Shown: one piece after another, positions 21,830 to 32,924 of the stretch
How positions within the stretch are numbered: position 1 is the first letter of the stretch
How the letters are laid out: each line of letters starts with the position of its first letter
Source: Cristatella mucedo
Lineage: Eukaryota > Bryozoa > Phylactolaemata > Cristatellidae
DNA length: 64,000 bases
Direction: 5' to 3'
NCBI GenBank assembly: GCA_009760855.2
Contig: WPIO01000245.1
Span: forward strand, 126,001 to 190,000
Position numbers and translations under genes: made by a program
The notes under the pieces: generated by a model
Database searches by the model: none
Told to the model about the DNA's origin: nothing
Seen by the model: only the letters and a program-made list of their open reading frames with translations

Positions 21830-23135
21830 GAACGTAAACATTGCTAGACCTATCAGCCACCTTCCACACCATTGACATGCTCTTTTACTCAGACGATTGA
21901 GTACAGCCAGTGGTTTGGCACGAAAGGTACTGGCGCGGTTCAAACCATACTCAACCAATAAATTTTCATCCATATCGTCTATAAATCACGTCTCATCCCC
22001 CAGTCACCCGTGGAGTCCCTCGATTGTTCGTCCTCGGTCCATCGCCGTTCTCCATTTTCACACAACCTCTGGGAAGAGTGATTCAGGTCAATTGGGTATG
22101 CTGTCACTATTTTGCTGGCGATACTCTGGAGTAATAACTTGTCACAGGAGGGGATTCTCTGCAGTTACTGATAAAGAGAATGCCTCCTTTGCAGATATTA
22201 GATCACACATTTCCCCATATTTACTTGAACTAAATAAAGATCCAACCGAACCAATGTTCATGTCAAACTCCAATCTTGTGGCTTGACTATATGGCTTTGC
22301 TCTTCTATTTGTTGCTGAACCATCACTATGTACTTGGAATTTAGCTGTTTTCGTCGGCAATCGCCAACATTTTGAAAGCTTTGTTAAGAAGTTTGCTTGC
22401 GCGGCTAAAAACCACGTCCAATCTCTATAAACAATTCAAAATTGTCTCCCACTGTGGCTTACAAATAATTTTAATAGCTCATTACTTGTGTCTCGGCTAG
22501 GTTATATCGATTACCTTTGGGCTACGAAACCCTATGGCAGCTACTAGGTGAGTACAGTTGGCGATGGATTTGAACGCAAGGCTAGTTTAAAAATCCCAGA
22601 GGTTTCACAATGTGTTTTTTTGGCTGCAAGAGTTTGGATGGCTGCCGGTTGATCAAAAGATAAAGAAAAAAACTTCTTTCGCAGACCCAAAAGATTTGCG
22701 ACGGCTTGGCCACTTCGTAAAAAGCTAAGCTGTTGTACCTGTTTCAGTCCGCTCGTGCCCTCAGGTCTAGAATTCGCAAAAATTAAAGTTAGATACCGCT
22801 CAGAGAAAGCCATCGGCTACAGAAGCTTTAACCCGGAAGGTCTTACACTGTAAACTTACTGTGAAGATTTTTTGGAGGCAACAGCTGATCTCCGGCAGCA
22901 GACTATAACCCATCCTTTCGGCCTTTCAAAAATGGAAAGTCTTTGCAGACCACTACCTCCACTGATCTCCTTACTCAGTTGTGCTTTTCAATTTTCCTTT
23001 TAGCTTGAGATCAAGTTGGATGGCAACCCAATGCATATTAAAAGCCACCTAGGCTGTAATTGTGCCATGCGAAACTCTCTTCATTAACACGTAAATACTA
23101 TTTGTGGGTTTCTGGAGTTGCAGACAACAATACGA
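21830..23135 (+). mobile_element. LINE-B copy, old and strongly decayed
   Basis: Sense-strand family B from the RT domain to the 3' end. Recognisable pieces are the RT residues at 21897-22100 (the WFK-like, GVP- and SVLG-like sites are altered), the hinge near 22190-22290, the C-terminal EFGWLPVDQK-like piece near 22630, and the cctaggctgtaattgtgcc terminus near 23050. No frame is intact. Confidence 0.8.
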
Positions 23136-23277
23136 CGGATATACAATAAAAAACGGAACCACTTGTTTTACCCCCCAACGGACTTACAAGCCAAAAATAA
23201 TTCAGTATTAGCTACTCTCATCTCCGACCAGCTTTTCATGTGGTATAATCTTAAACTTTGAAAAGTTTTTGGTGAAT

Positions 23278-24056
23278 ACAAATAATAATGAAAATAATGA
23301 TGCTTTGTATATAGTGCCCTATGAGAAATAAATCTCTTTCTATGCACTTTACATTAGCAGCAAAGGTATACTGATCGAATGATTAGTATAAGCCTACTGA
23401 AGTAAGCAACAAGAAGTCTGGTGGAGCAGAAAGTCTTATAGATAGGCTGCAGCCAAAGAATGAAAATACCTGAAAGTAAATAACTGAACCGTGAAGTCGA
23501 AACTTTGCTTGACTATTAGCCAGGGGGATCAGCGAATAGTGGTGTGATGAGTAAAATGTTACGCTCACGACAGGCAGCCTAGCTGTAGAGTTTTGCAACA
23601 GCTGTAAGCACCTGATTGATCACGCAGGTAGGCCAGGGAGCAGAAAGTTACAAAAGCTGAGGCAAGATTTCAGAAATCATAAGACAATTTTATCAGTATT
23701 TAATTTTAAAAGTTGGCTGCCATAAAGGTGCATGCTTAAATAAATAAAATAAATAAATCCTAGCTGATTAAACAACCTCTTTTTGTATAGCGAAAGAAGA
23801 GCCTTTACGGCTATCAACACCACTTACAGGGCAAGAAAGAGCCGCCCATCTCTTGAATTAAACCCACTACTTCGGGAAGAAGGTCATGAAAACAGCCGCC
23901 TTACCTGGCGTGCCAGCACGGTTCGCTTCAGCAAAACATGCTGCATGGGAGTTGAAAAGTTCGTTAAGCTTGCATGCTGTGAAGGATCAAAGCCGATGTC
24001 CCACTGTGTGTCATCTGCATGCGAATGAATGCATAGATTTTTCATAGCGATTATAT
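23278..24056 (-). mobile_element. LINE-A copy, antisense, with an internal replacement
   Basis: The 3' end, with an aataat tail, lies at 23278; the 3' untranslated region and C-terminal coding run to about 23680. About 240 bases (23690-23920) are not recognised as LINE. Then RT sequence around the catalytic box follows (HSHADDTQ, read from the minus strand) to 24056. It abuts a sense LINE-A at 24057 head to head. Confidence 0.8.
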
Positions 24057-25290
24057 CGAATAAGATCATCGGAGGTACCTCTAAAATATGGGATCCCTCA
24101 GGGCTCGGTGCTAGGTCCGGTTCTATTCGCGGTTTATACTCTCCATCTTGCTGATGTGATTGCAAAGCACAATCTAGGCTTTCACTTATATGCGAATGAC
24201 AAAAAAATGTACCTTTGCTTTGATGGTTCCCAGCCTTCGAGAACCTCAAATTCTCTCAACTCACTTAGTGCCTGTATTAATGACGTCCTCACATGGATGA
24301 CAGCAAATTTTCGAAAACTAAACGATGATAAAACTAACATACTAGTTATTGGCAAACCCGATGTGATTCACAAATTTGAAAGGCTGACCCTCAAAATTGG
24401 CTTTGCTAGCCTATCTCCTGTTGAATTAGCTCGAAATGTAGGTATCATGTTCCAAAGTAACCTCTCGTTAGACGACCACATCAGCTCCACAGTCAAATCT
24501 ACCTACTTTCAGCTACATAACATTGCTAAAATTCGGGTTTGTATAGATAAGGATACCACGTCTAGGTTGGTCTATGCATTCGTGACATCCCGTGTCGACC
24601 TCTGCAACTCACTGCTTACTGGCCTACAAGAGTGTGCAATCAGGCGATTGCAGCTGGTGCAAAACTTAGCAGCTAGGCTAGTCTGTCGTGAGCGTCGCAG
24701 CGGCCATATTACACCACTTTTCGCCAATCTGCACTGTCCAACAGTCAAGCAACATATTGTCTTCAAGGTTTTGTCGCTCACTTTTAGGTCACTTCATTCT
24801 TTGGCTCCCGCTTATCTCTCGGATCTACTCCGTCACCAGGCTAAGCATTGTACCACCTGCTTTTCGGAATCCGACAGTCTACCAATACCTCGTAGAAACC
24901 TCAAATCCTGTGGAGACCATGCGTGTAGTTCATACGCTCCAAAAACCTGGAACTCCCTCCCGACCTGAGTCAGAACAACCCCTGACTGGACCACATTTAA
25001 AAAATACTTAAAAACACACCGATTTAGGGGAGCATTCAGTGGGTCCCTGTGATTTGGCCTTGATGTGCTAATGCGAGCTGACACTGTGCATGCTGCCACT
25101 AACAACATTTGCATGCTGACCCTGTGCATGTCACCCCTAACCGTGTTATTCAAGTTGTTGATCAAGCATGATATTACTCACCATTTAACTGCATTTCCCT
25201 TTGCGTCAGAGGTAAAGCACTTTGAAAGAGATTGAGTACTGTCAGCGTGCTTTATCAAGTGCATTATTATTCTTATTATTATTTCTATCG
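24057..25290 (+). mobile_element. LINE-A copy, 5'-truncated
   Basis: Begins in the RT domain just before the GVPQGSVLG-type block and runs to the (ATT)n tail at about 25270-25290. It overlaps in content with the antisense copy at its left, so the two are separate copies rather than one inverted element. Confidence 0.92.
24108..24968 (+). pseudogene. LINE-A reverse transcriptase, C-terminal part
   Basis: A 286-codon open frame starting LGPVLFAVYTLHLADVIAKHN and containing HLYANDKKMYL, where the catalytic YADD has become YAND. It continues through [40 protein letters not shown] and TWNSLPT before a stop. It lacks the endonuclease and the first RT motifs, and the altered catalytic box argues it was dead or has decayed since insertion. 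Confidence 0.88.
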
Positions 25291-25324
25291 GTGTGACTTA
25301 CAAATAGCATCATATTTTAACTGA

Positions 25325-25805
25325 TTGAGACCAAGGACTGAAGCACGAGGTACTCCTACCGTTTGTTGTCACTTGCGTGAGCTCCAGTTCTGTCACATCA
25401 AGACTCGAGATTCTCCCATTCACCATTATATAACTTATACCATTGCAGGGCACGGCTAGTATGCTCAAGCGAAATTAGAGGAATTCTAGATTGATTTACA
25501 GGATACAGAAATATTAAGCAAAAAACAGAGAAACTTCACTTAATATACATTCCTATGAAGGTTGGAATTCCGTTTAAGCCAATTATACATTGTTGAGGCA
25601 TTCCACATAAGAAAAAAGTGAAACATGCATGCTACGTTGGAAGTTTCTGTGAACGAGTCTATCGATCACAACTCGTTTTAGGTTCTTTGACGTTAACGGT
25701 AGAAGGAGGACTAAGTCAAAGATGCTGAACATTTCTTAGGGTTGTGAAGCTTTCCTAATTAGTGACCTAACCCCGGCCTTTTTTAAAAGGTACAGGGACA
25801 GAGGG
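25325..25805 (-). mobile_element. L2-type LINE fragment, old
   Basis: Antisense similarity to the family A RT region: gaggtactcctacc near 25350, the cgttttaggttctttga...ggtagaaggaggact stretch near 25680, and the gcctttttt-aaaaggtac-agggac stretch near 25785. Internal parts are not recognisable. Confidence 0.55.
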
Positions 25806-27327
25806 TATGCTACACTTAGGATATATTTGTTATGTTATTTATGAAGACAGCAGCAGAAGAATGTATCGTGTTTGTAGAACGGTGAATTATTCGTCATTGT
25901 AGTGTAATGTAAGGTATCTCTGTCCGTAACTCCATAATGTCATAAACACTATGTGGCGGCTACACAAGAAAGTTTTGTATAGCCCTCTTACAGACTAAGC
26001 GGCTTTTGTTAAGCATTCGGTAGTCAACAGATTTCGTCTCACTCAACAAAGAGAAAGTGGGAAGCCTTGCAGAATCAGAAAACACGTTGTCGTAGTGAGT
26101 AGTATAGAAGTAGCAAATCAGGACTGCTTGAAAGGAGAAGCCATAGTGGCAGCAAGAGATTTGTTGTCGTTGCTTAAGAATTCTGGAAGCGAGTTCAACA
26201 GTCTATTAGAATAACAAAGCCTTTTAATTCAGCAACACGTTTAGGTTGTCCTGTGAGCAGGAGTTTGGTTTAATCGTTGTTTTGTTCCACGAAGTTATCC
26301 GACACCAAGGATTTGATGTCGGCAAGGCAAGATTTCAGTTTCTCGGTCTGCCCAGCTAATTCCTATGGTTAGAATGAAAAACGCTGCTGACTGTCTTCCG
26401 CATGAAAGTGAAATATTACCTAGCCCTTAGTCACTTTTCCGAAAGGTTAAGTATAAATGGAGAACAGCCAGGGACCGAGTACAGACCCTTGAGGGACTCA
26501 CCAGGTGACCCGTATCGTATGTGAGGCCTGGCCAACACACTACACGGATTGAATACGATTAGACAAGTGCGATTTAAACCATGCTAGTGTTTCGCCTACC
26601 AGACCGATAGTTGTTCTCAATCGTTAAAGTAGAACATCGTGATCGTTGGTGATGAAGGTAGCTGATAGATCAAGCAGACCCATAGCTGTGACATTCCCAT
26701 CATCGTTGCCACGTAGAATGTCATTTCTAACACGGAGGAGAGAAGTTTTGGTGGAGTGCTGCCTTTTGAACTCTGAATTTTTTTCGACCACTCATCTTCT
26801 TCAATACGCTCAATCAGCTCCTTAGCGTCTATTTTTTAAAGAATATTTTCAAAGATGAGAAGAAGGGAAACTAGGTGATAGCATGCAAGGACTTATTTAT
26901 CTAATCTGGGCTTTATAAGTACCAGTCTCACAATGACTGATTTGTAGGACTTAGGGACAACCCCTTTTCCCAAACAAGCATTACAAATTACCGTTATGGC
27001 AGGGCTAAGTCTGTCTGCCAGTGATGACCAAGGAGATGACGGTATAGAATCTTCAGGAGACGAGCTCTTTTTGCTGCACCCTATTAAGGTAACCACATCC
27101 CATATAGATACCTCGGAAAACCTTTTACGAAGGTAGTGGTTGTGATTCAGCTATCGCTTTTGTCGGTGGAGGCTTTGTGGAGGTGCGAATGAGGACAATG
27201 TTTTTATCAGTAAAGGCTAAACACTTTTCCTTTGAACACTTAATATCTGGGGAGTCAGACCTCTCAGCCTTGGCCAGTAAACGGTTAACTCTCTTATAAA
27301 TCTGTTTAATGTCTGACTATCGGGAAG

Positions 27328-28065
27328 TCAGCTTTCGAGTGAAAAAAACCAGGCCCTACCTTTTTCAAGCTTCCGTGTGTAAGCTCGAAGGATATCTTTG
27401 AAATTGACTAGATCTGCACGAGACCTCAATTTAGTCAACCGACGTTCAAGCCCTCGCTTTACCCGACGCATTTTGTATGAGTGTTTTCGTAAATTGAAAG
27501 GAATCCCCGCGACTTTGGGCTCAGATAGAATTAACGGGGCATGTTTTTCAAGCGTACTCCTGAGTATCATGTTCACTGCATTTGTGAGGGTGTCGAGGTT
27601 GCCGGCCGTTTTTGAATGCAGATCTAGAAAACCTGCACCACAAACAGGTTTCAAAAACTTGTCTATGTCAATGTTATGTAAGTTACGTCGCTTGACAAGT
27701 TCGACATTACCCTGTACCTACAGGGGTGCGGGAAAAGTAAACGAGACCAAACAATGATCTGAGAAGGTCAATGTGCACACCATTAGGTCTATGGGCAGAA
27801 CATACTTAGTGATCACGAGATCTAGAATATAGCAGCCGACTAGGGTGGTACGATCGATGCATTGAACCAAATCAAAATTTTCCTGACAGTCAAGAAATGA
27901 GCCGACCTGGCATTTGATAGGGTCTTCATCGTGAATATTGAAGTCTCCAGCAATCGCTAACAGCCTGCCACACACGAATATTTTACAGAGGAACTCTGAA
28001 AACCCATCTGTAAGCAAGTTTAGACAGCCAGAAGGAGGCCGGTGTATTGCTATAGTGAGAGGCAT
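27328..28065 (-). pseudogene. LINE-B endonuclease and linker
   Basis: Frame 27718-28065 encodes PLTIAIHRPPSG, AIAGDFNIHDEDP (GDFN block of the apurinic-type endonuclease) and FSDHCLVSFTF (SDH block), so the catalytic Asp and His positions are visible. Frame 27328-27654 continues with the basic linker (SYKMRRVKRGLERRL). Separated by a frame break; the RT that should follow is badly decayed. Confidence 0.85.
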
Positions 28066-28070
28066 TGTCT

Positions 28071-28785
28071 TTTTGTAATGTAATGGATCTCCGTCAGTAT
28101 CTCCACAAAGTCATAAAGACCATGTGAGTGTTACGCAGGAGAGTTTTGTATAGCACACTCACAGCCTAAGCGGCTTTCGGTACGCATTCGGTAGCCAACA
28201 GACATCGTCTCACGCAACAAAGAGAAGTGGGAAGCATCGCAGAGTCAGGAGAGCAGTTGAGGTAGTAAGTAGCATAGAAGTGGCAGTTCAGGACCACAGA
28301 AAAAAAGTTGCCACAGTCGGCAGTTGGAGAGTTGTTGTCGTTGCGTAAGAATTTGGAAAGCGAGTTCCACAGTCTGGGACCCGCAGAGCCGAAGCTTCTG
28401 TCGCCAACTGTATTTAAGCGGAGGAATGGGACAGCTAATTTATTGTCGACACAGGACCTGAGGGTCCGAACAGGCTGAAACTGATGCAGCAGTTCAGCTA
28501 GGTATGAAGGTGCCAAGCCGTGGCGGGCCATGTGGGTCAGCGTAAAAATTTTGCTCTGTATCCTTTGCTCAACCGGCAACCATCCTAGCTCTTTCAGCAA
28601 AGGTGACACGTGCTCAAACCGCTGGGACTTGAAGATCAGCCTTACAGCCATATTCATAGTCCGCTGTAGTGGCATAACAGTTTTCTTTGGCAGCCCAGCC
28701 AAAAGGGAATTACACTAATCAAGCCGAGACAGAACTAAAGAGCTAGTTAAATTTTTTACTAGCCACTGTGAGAGACAGCTTCTTT
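28071..28785 (-). mobile_element. LINE-B 3' fragment nested in LINE-B
   Basis: A 5'-truncated copy with a short TACATT tail at 28071-28082 and its 5' break at about 28785. Frame 28166-28702 (178 codons) is open from LPKKTVMPLQRTMNMAVRL through LAELLHQFQPVRTLRSC and GPRLWNSLSKFLRND. It carries only the C-terminal region after RT. Confidence 0.9.
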
Positions 28786-29474
28786 GATGAAGACCTGATT
28801 GCAATCAATTCAAATGATGACCCATGCCAAAAAAATTCACATCTTATAGCCAAACAATTGGCGAACAATAATTGCAACCTACCATAAACTTTGTCAGAAC
28901 GCATGGACTGATAGAATGAGAACTCGGTAGGACTGGTCTCAGATATACAGCTAGTGAAAGAAGGCATAATCCAAGTTTTTGGTTGGCAAAATGCTTCTAG
29001 CCTCTCTTGGGCTACCTGATCGTGGTTAAGTAACCCCTTGGTTTTTTAGGGAGCGGACATCCAGTAGGCGGATTTTCAGATTCTCTCCAGCAAATTGGCG
29101 ATGGGTTTTTAGTGGCTTGTATTTGCATTGTTGTTTATCCGGCCCGGTGGATGGGGGCTCTTCGAATTTAGTAATGGTCACTGGTCGACGTTTCACAACG
29201 CACTGGGCCACAGCAGGTGAGCCAAGACCGCAGCTAGTACTATTCAGTGCTTTAATTTTACTGGTCGTAGGTTTGATAGCCAAGCTGTTAGTAGGGCCAA
29301 CGCAGAATCCAGATTGTTTCTAACTGTTCCACCAGAGAATGCTGGACAGTATCGATAACGGCAACATTGCACCTTATGCTAAGCTATTTTGCATATGAAA
29401 TCCAAGGATAGCTCAGAAATAGTCACAGCAAAAATAGCAGCAGAATACCCGAAGGTTTTGCATAGAAATCAGGT

Positions 29475-32360
29475 TCAGATCAACACCAAGCTCAGAGTCG
29501 CCTGAGGCCGCTCTCTACCACTGGAAGGGTCAAGAGGACCAGCTGTCTCAATAGATTGGTAGCTGTATTTAACGATCTGGTTACTCACTAAGTCCATTAA
29601 AGAGGATAATGAGGTGCTGGGCGGAATTGAGAATGGGAGCCCGATGCGATCGATCAGGCCGGAACAAAGATAATCTACATTTTGGAAGATGCTTTCGAGT
29701 GTGTGACCTTTGATAATAATATTATAACCAACAATAATAATGCACTTGATACGGCTTATGATACATTCTTTTCTAACATTGTTTAATCTCAAATGCACAA
29801 TCCGAAACTGGATATGTTAGCCATCAAACATCTTCTTAACCTTTCTCAGTCTAGATCTGTAGCTTGGAAAATTTGTAATGATCTTTAGCTGATCGCTTCT
29901 ATAAATTATTCACCCACAAGATGGACAAGAACTGATAGTATACCCCAAGACAATACCTCTATTATCATGCTTGATAAAAAATGATTGCTATTGTTAGGGA
30001 TGACATGCAGATGTGGTTAGTGGCAGCATGCACAGTGGCAGTGCACAAGCACATGAAGGACGAATCACAAGTACCCACTCAATGCTGTCCTAAATAGGTG
30101 TTTTTATGTTAATTTTAAATTTGGTCAAGTCATAGGATGTTTTGATGCTAGTTGGTAGTGAATTCCAGGCTTTGGGAGCATGCAAGCGAAATGCAGGGTC
30201 TCCAAAGGATTGGGTGTGCACTGACTGATTCATTTTCATTTGTGACTCGTGTGTGCGGCTCTACTCACCTTGAGGGTAACACACTCGACAGAATTTACTC
30301 ATGCACTTTGTCACCACCATGTATTACCGAATAATGGTTATCTGACCACATGCAGATCTTATTTGGTCAACTATGTCCTTAACAGCTGCCAGGTTAGCTC
30401 CTAGTATATGGCTTTACAGCCGAAGCAATGTTGACTATGTGAAGGAGTCAGCTCAAAAACGACATTACAACTTCCTAGCTAGGTTGGAAGTTTCAATATA
30501 TAAGTTCGGCTGGTCTGCCGTGACTCTTTTCGGTGTCTTCGATAAGACTATTAGACTAATTGGTAGTTTGTTAAGTTCTCATGGTCTACTGTCGCTTTCT
30601 TGAGTAGTGGCCTGACTAAAGCTGTTTTGTAGGTGCTGGGACTTGACCTTAGGGTAATGACATATTAGTGGTGGCAAGTATGCATGATAGTAGCAGATCA
30701 GTGCATCGTAGAAGCAGGACAGTGGAAATAGGGTCCGAAGAACTTGTCGTCTTCTTTGATCGGTACATGAGCTTCAGGAGGAGGTCACTAGTGTCCTCCC
30801 TGAATGTAGCCATGGAGGTGCTGCAAGGAATTGAGGGACAGTATTCCAGGCTTAAACTGCCGTTGTAGTGATTCACTCACCGATCTTGTATAGCTTCTGG
30901 ACAAAGACTTTTGAAAAGCAAGAAACCATGTCGTCACAGTAATCGTTGTTAGGCTTGACCTTCCCGCAAATTTCAATTCTATCGATAGCCACGCATTCTT
31001 AAAAACCTCTCATCCTGTCTAGGAATGGCTGGCACTTCATTGCCATGGTTGAATTTCTATCTCAGTACGAGATTCCAGATTTCTGACCTGAATGTACAAA
31101 GATTATCAGTGGAAGCTCTAAAACGTCATGGCTTCGTACGTCATGGCTTCGGGCTTGGACTAGTTCTTATTATGGTTTATACCGTTATTCTTGCTTATAT
31201 AATTTCCAAGCACAATCTCAAATTTCACTTTTAAGTGGATAACCCTAATTTTTATCTTTGTTTTAATCTTTTCAAATCCTCCAGCACATCTAATCCTCTC
31301 AACTCCCTGGGTGCATTTATGAATTAAATCTGTACAGGGATGCCTAGCCATATTTTTCAGTTGAATGGTGATTCAACCAACTGACTAGTTTATGGCAAAC
31401 CAAGTGGGATCAGAAATTGAAAAGATCAACACTCAGCATGGGCTCCAGCAGCATATTTCAAAATTAGTCTACACGAAATCTAGGTGACATGTTACAAATT
31501 AACCCTTAATTCAACCACAATCTTAGGTCCGCAATCAATTCTGCCTACTTTGAGCTACTTAACATTGCTAAGATTTGGGCTTTTTTGACTGGGATAGCTC
31601 AAATAGTTTTGTCCATGCATTTGTGATATCCTGTCTAAACTTTTGTAACTTACTGATTGAAGGTCTAGCGGCCTGTGTCATTAGGAGCTCATAACTCATT
31701 CAAACCTCTGCAGCTAGGCTAGTCTGTCATGAGCTTTGCAGTTGCCAAATCACACAGCTTTTCGCTGACCTGCACTGGCAACCTGTCAAACAACACATAG
31801 ACTTCAAGGTTAGACCACTCACTTTTAGGTTCCTCCATTTTTTTTCTGTAGCCTAACTATCATATGTGCCGCCCCACCGGGCCAAGCATCCTGCAATCCG
31901 CTTTTATGAATATAAGTGTCTACCTATACCTAGTAAAAACCTCAAATCCTTGATTACCTTACATTTAATTCATGCGTCAAAAGGATGGAACTTTATACTG
32001 ACTTGAGTTATTACGTCACCCGTCGATAAAGTTAAAAATAAATTAAAAGGCTTTCATTTTGCACAGGATTTAGTGGGTCCTTGTGATTCGTCTTTTATGT
32101 GCTTATGCGTGCTAATAGTGTCCATGCTGGCACTGGTTACAATTAGGCGCTGACCCTACTCCTGTCACTCCTAACCATTTTATTATTGTTGTTTATTGAC
32201 CATGCTTTTACTAACTATTTGATAATGTGTCCTTTTCAGAACATGTAACACAGACAGAGAGAGAGAGAGAGAGAGAGAAAGATAGAAAAAGAGAGAGAGA
32301 GACTGAGTTCTACAGGAGCTCTCCAGTAACTGTGGTATTAGTATTAGTATCCTTATTATC
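29475..32360. mobile_element. LINE-A mosaic with alternating orientations
   Basis: Six family A segments in alternating strand: 29475-29730 minus (endonuclease), 29767-29965 plus (linker), 29985-30208 minus (3' end), 30212-30365 plus (endonuclease), 30410-30903 minus (RT first half), 30980-32360 plus (RT second half to 3' end). The last three are in element order with an internal inversion. All are old; no coding frame survives. The 3' untranslated region contains a GA-rich run at 32252-32304. Confidence 0.8.
32252..32304. repeat. GA microsatellite
   Basis: Interrupted (GA)n inside the 3' untranslated region of the LINE-A mosaic. Confidence 0.95.
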
Positions 32361-32548
32361 GCTACAGTGAGAATGCTATGGCTCACCATATTTTAGGTGT
32401 GGAAGCTATGCATGCCCCCTTAGACTGCGTTATGCATGCAGAAATTCTGTAGGTTAACAGTAACTATTCAATCGACTTAGATTTGATCACAAAACCTTTA
32501 CTGAAATAGTATGGTAATATCTTAATGGTTTTCAATAATCTTTTTTAG

Positions 32549-32924
32549 AAGGAACCCGTCTGGCAATTATGAGGCTCCTAGTCCAGTAGATGCTGCAGCA
32601 ACTTATCCACTCTCTAATGCCCCTAGCCCTGCAAGCGAAGATATTGCAGCTTCTTCCCCGGAAGCAGATTTTAATGTACTTGAGACTGAGTTGGAAATGG
32701 TTGTTAATCCTGCTCAACCAATTTGTGTGGTCAACCATCCACGCACGAGAACGTCTGCAGCTTTATTCGAAAGCCACTATGCTCATCTTGAGAACAACAA
32801 TAATAATCACCATTACGAAGATCTAGTCAATCTGGCGGTTGTTGCAGAGCTTCAATATGAGCAAATAGTTATCAGTGCAGATGAACATGTATACAGTAGT
32901 GTTGGGCGACAATTAAATGAATAA
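32549..32924 (+). CDS. terminal exon: cytoplasmic tail with ITAM-like motifs
   Basis: Acceptor aataatcttttttag, then an open frame of 124 codons plus stop (TAA 32922-32924; an AATAAA overlaps the stop at 32920-32925). It joins in phase to the transmembrane exon at 20452. The tail is polar, acidic and Pro/Ser-rich (NYEAPSPVD, NAPSPASED), with no LINE similarity. Its tyrosine motifs are YAHL (32778-32789), YEDL (32814-32825), YEQI (32856-32867) and YSSV (32892-32903). YAHL and YEDL are 8 residues apart, the classical ITAM spacing; YEDL and YEQI are 10 apart. In known receptors such pairs recruit tandem-SH2 kinases after phosphorylation. An engulfment- or immune-type receptor is possible; the family is not recognised. 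Confidence 0.58.

Larger units (their letters stand above)
25905..29470 (-). mobile_element. LINE-B copy, long, interrupted by a second LINE-B
   Basis: The longest family B copy, minus strand. From its 5' side it reads: the region before the endonuclease (29026-29470, including ENLKIRLLDVRSLKNQG, the first endonuclease block), endonuclease N-terminal residues (28786-28967, SFELIAIRSSSKK), the rest of the endonuclease (27718-28065), linker (26893-27654), RT and C-terminal coding (broken) and the 3' end near 25905. It is cut at about 28070/28786 by another LINE-B. The frame can be followed across that insertion from SSSK to TMPLTIAIHRPPS. Confidence 0.9.

Noticed and set aside
23890-24260. LINE-A at 23278-25290 as one element with a twin-priming 5' inversion
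   Set aside because: The antisense part includes its own 3' tail and the same RT residues as the sense part, so there are two copies.
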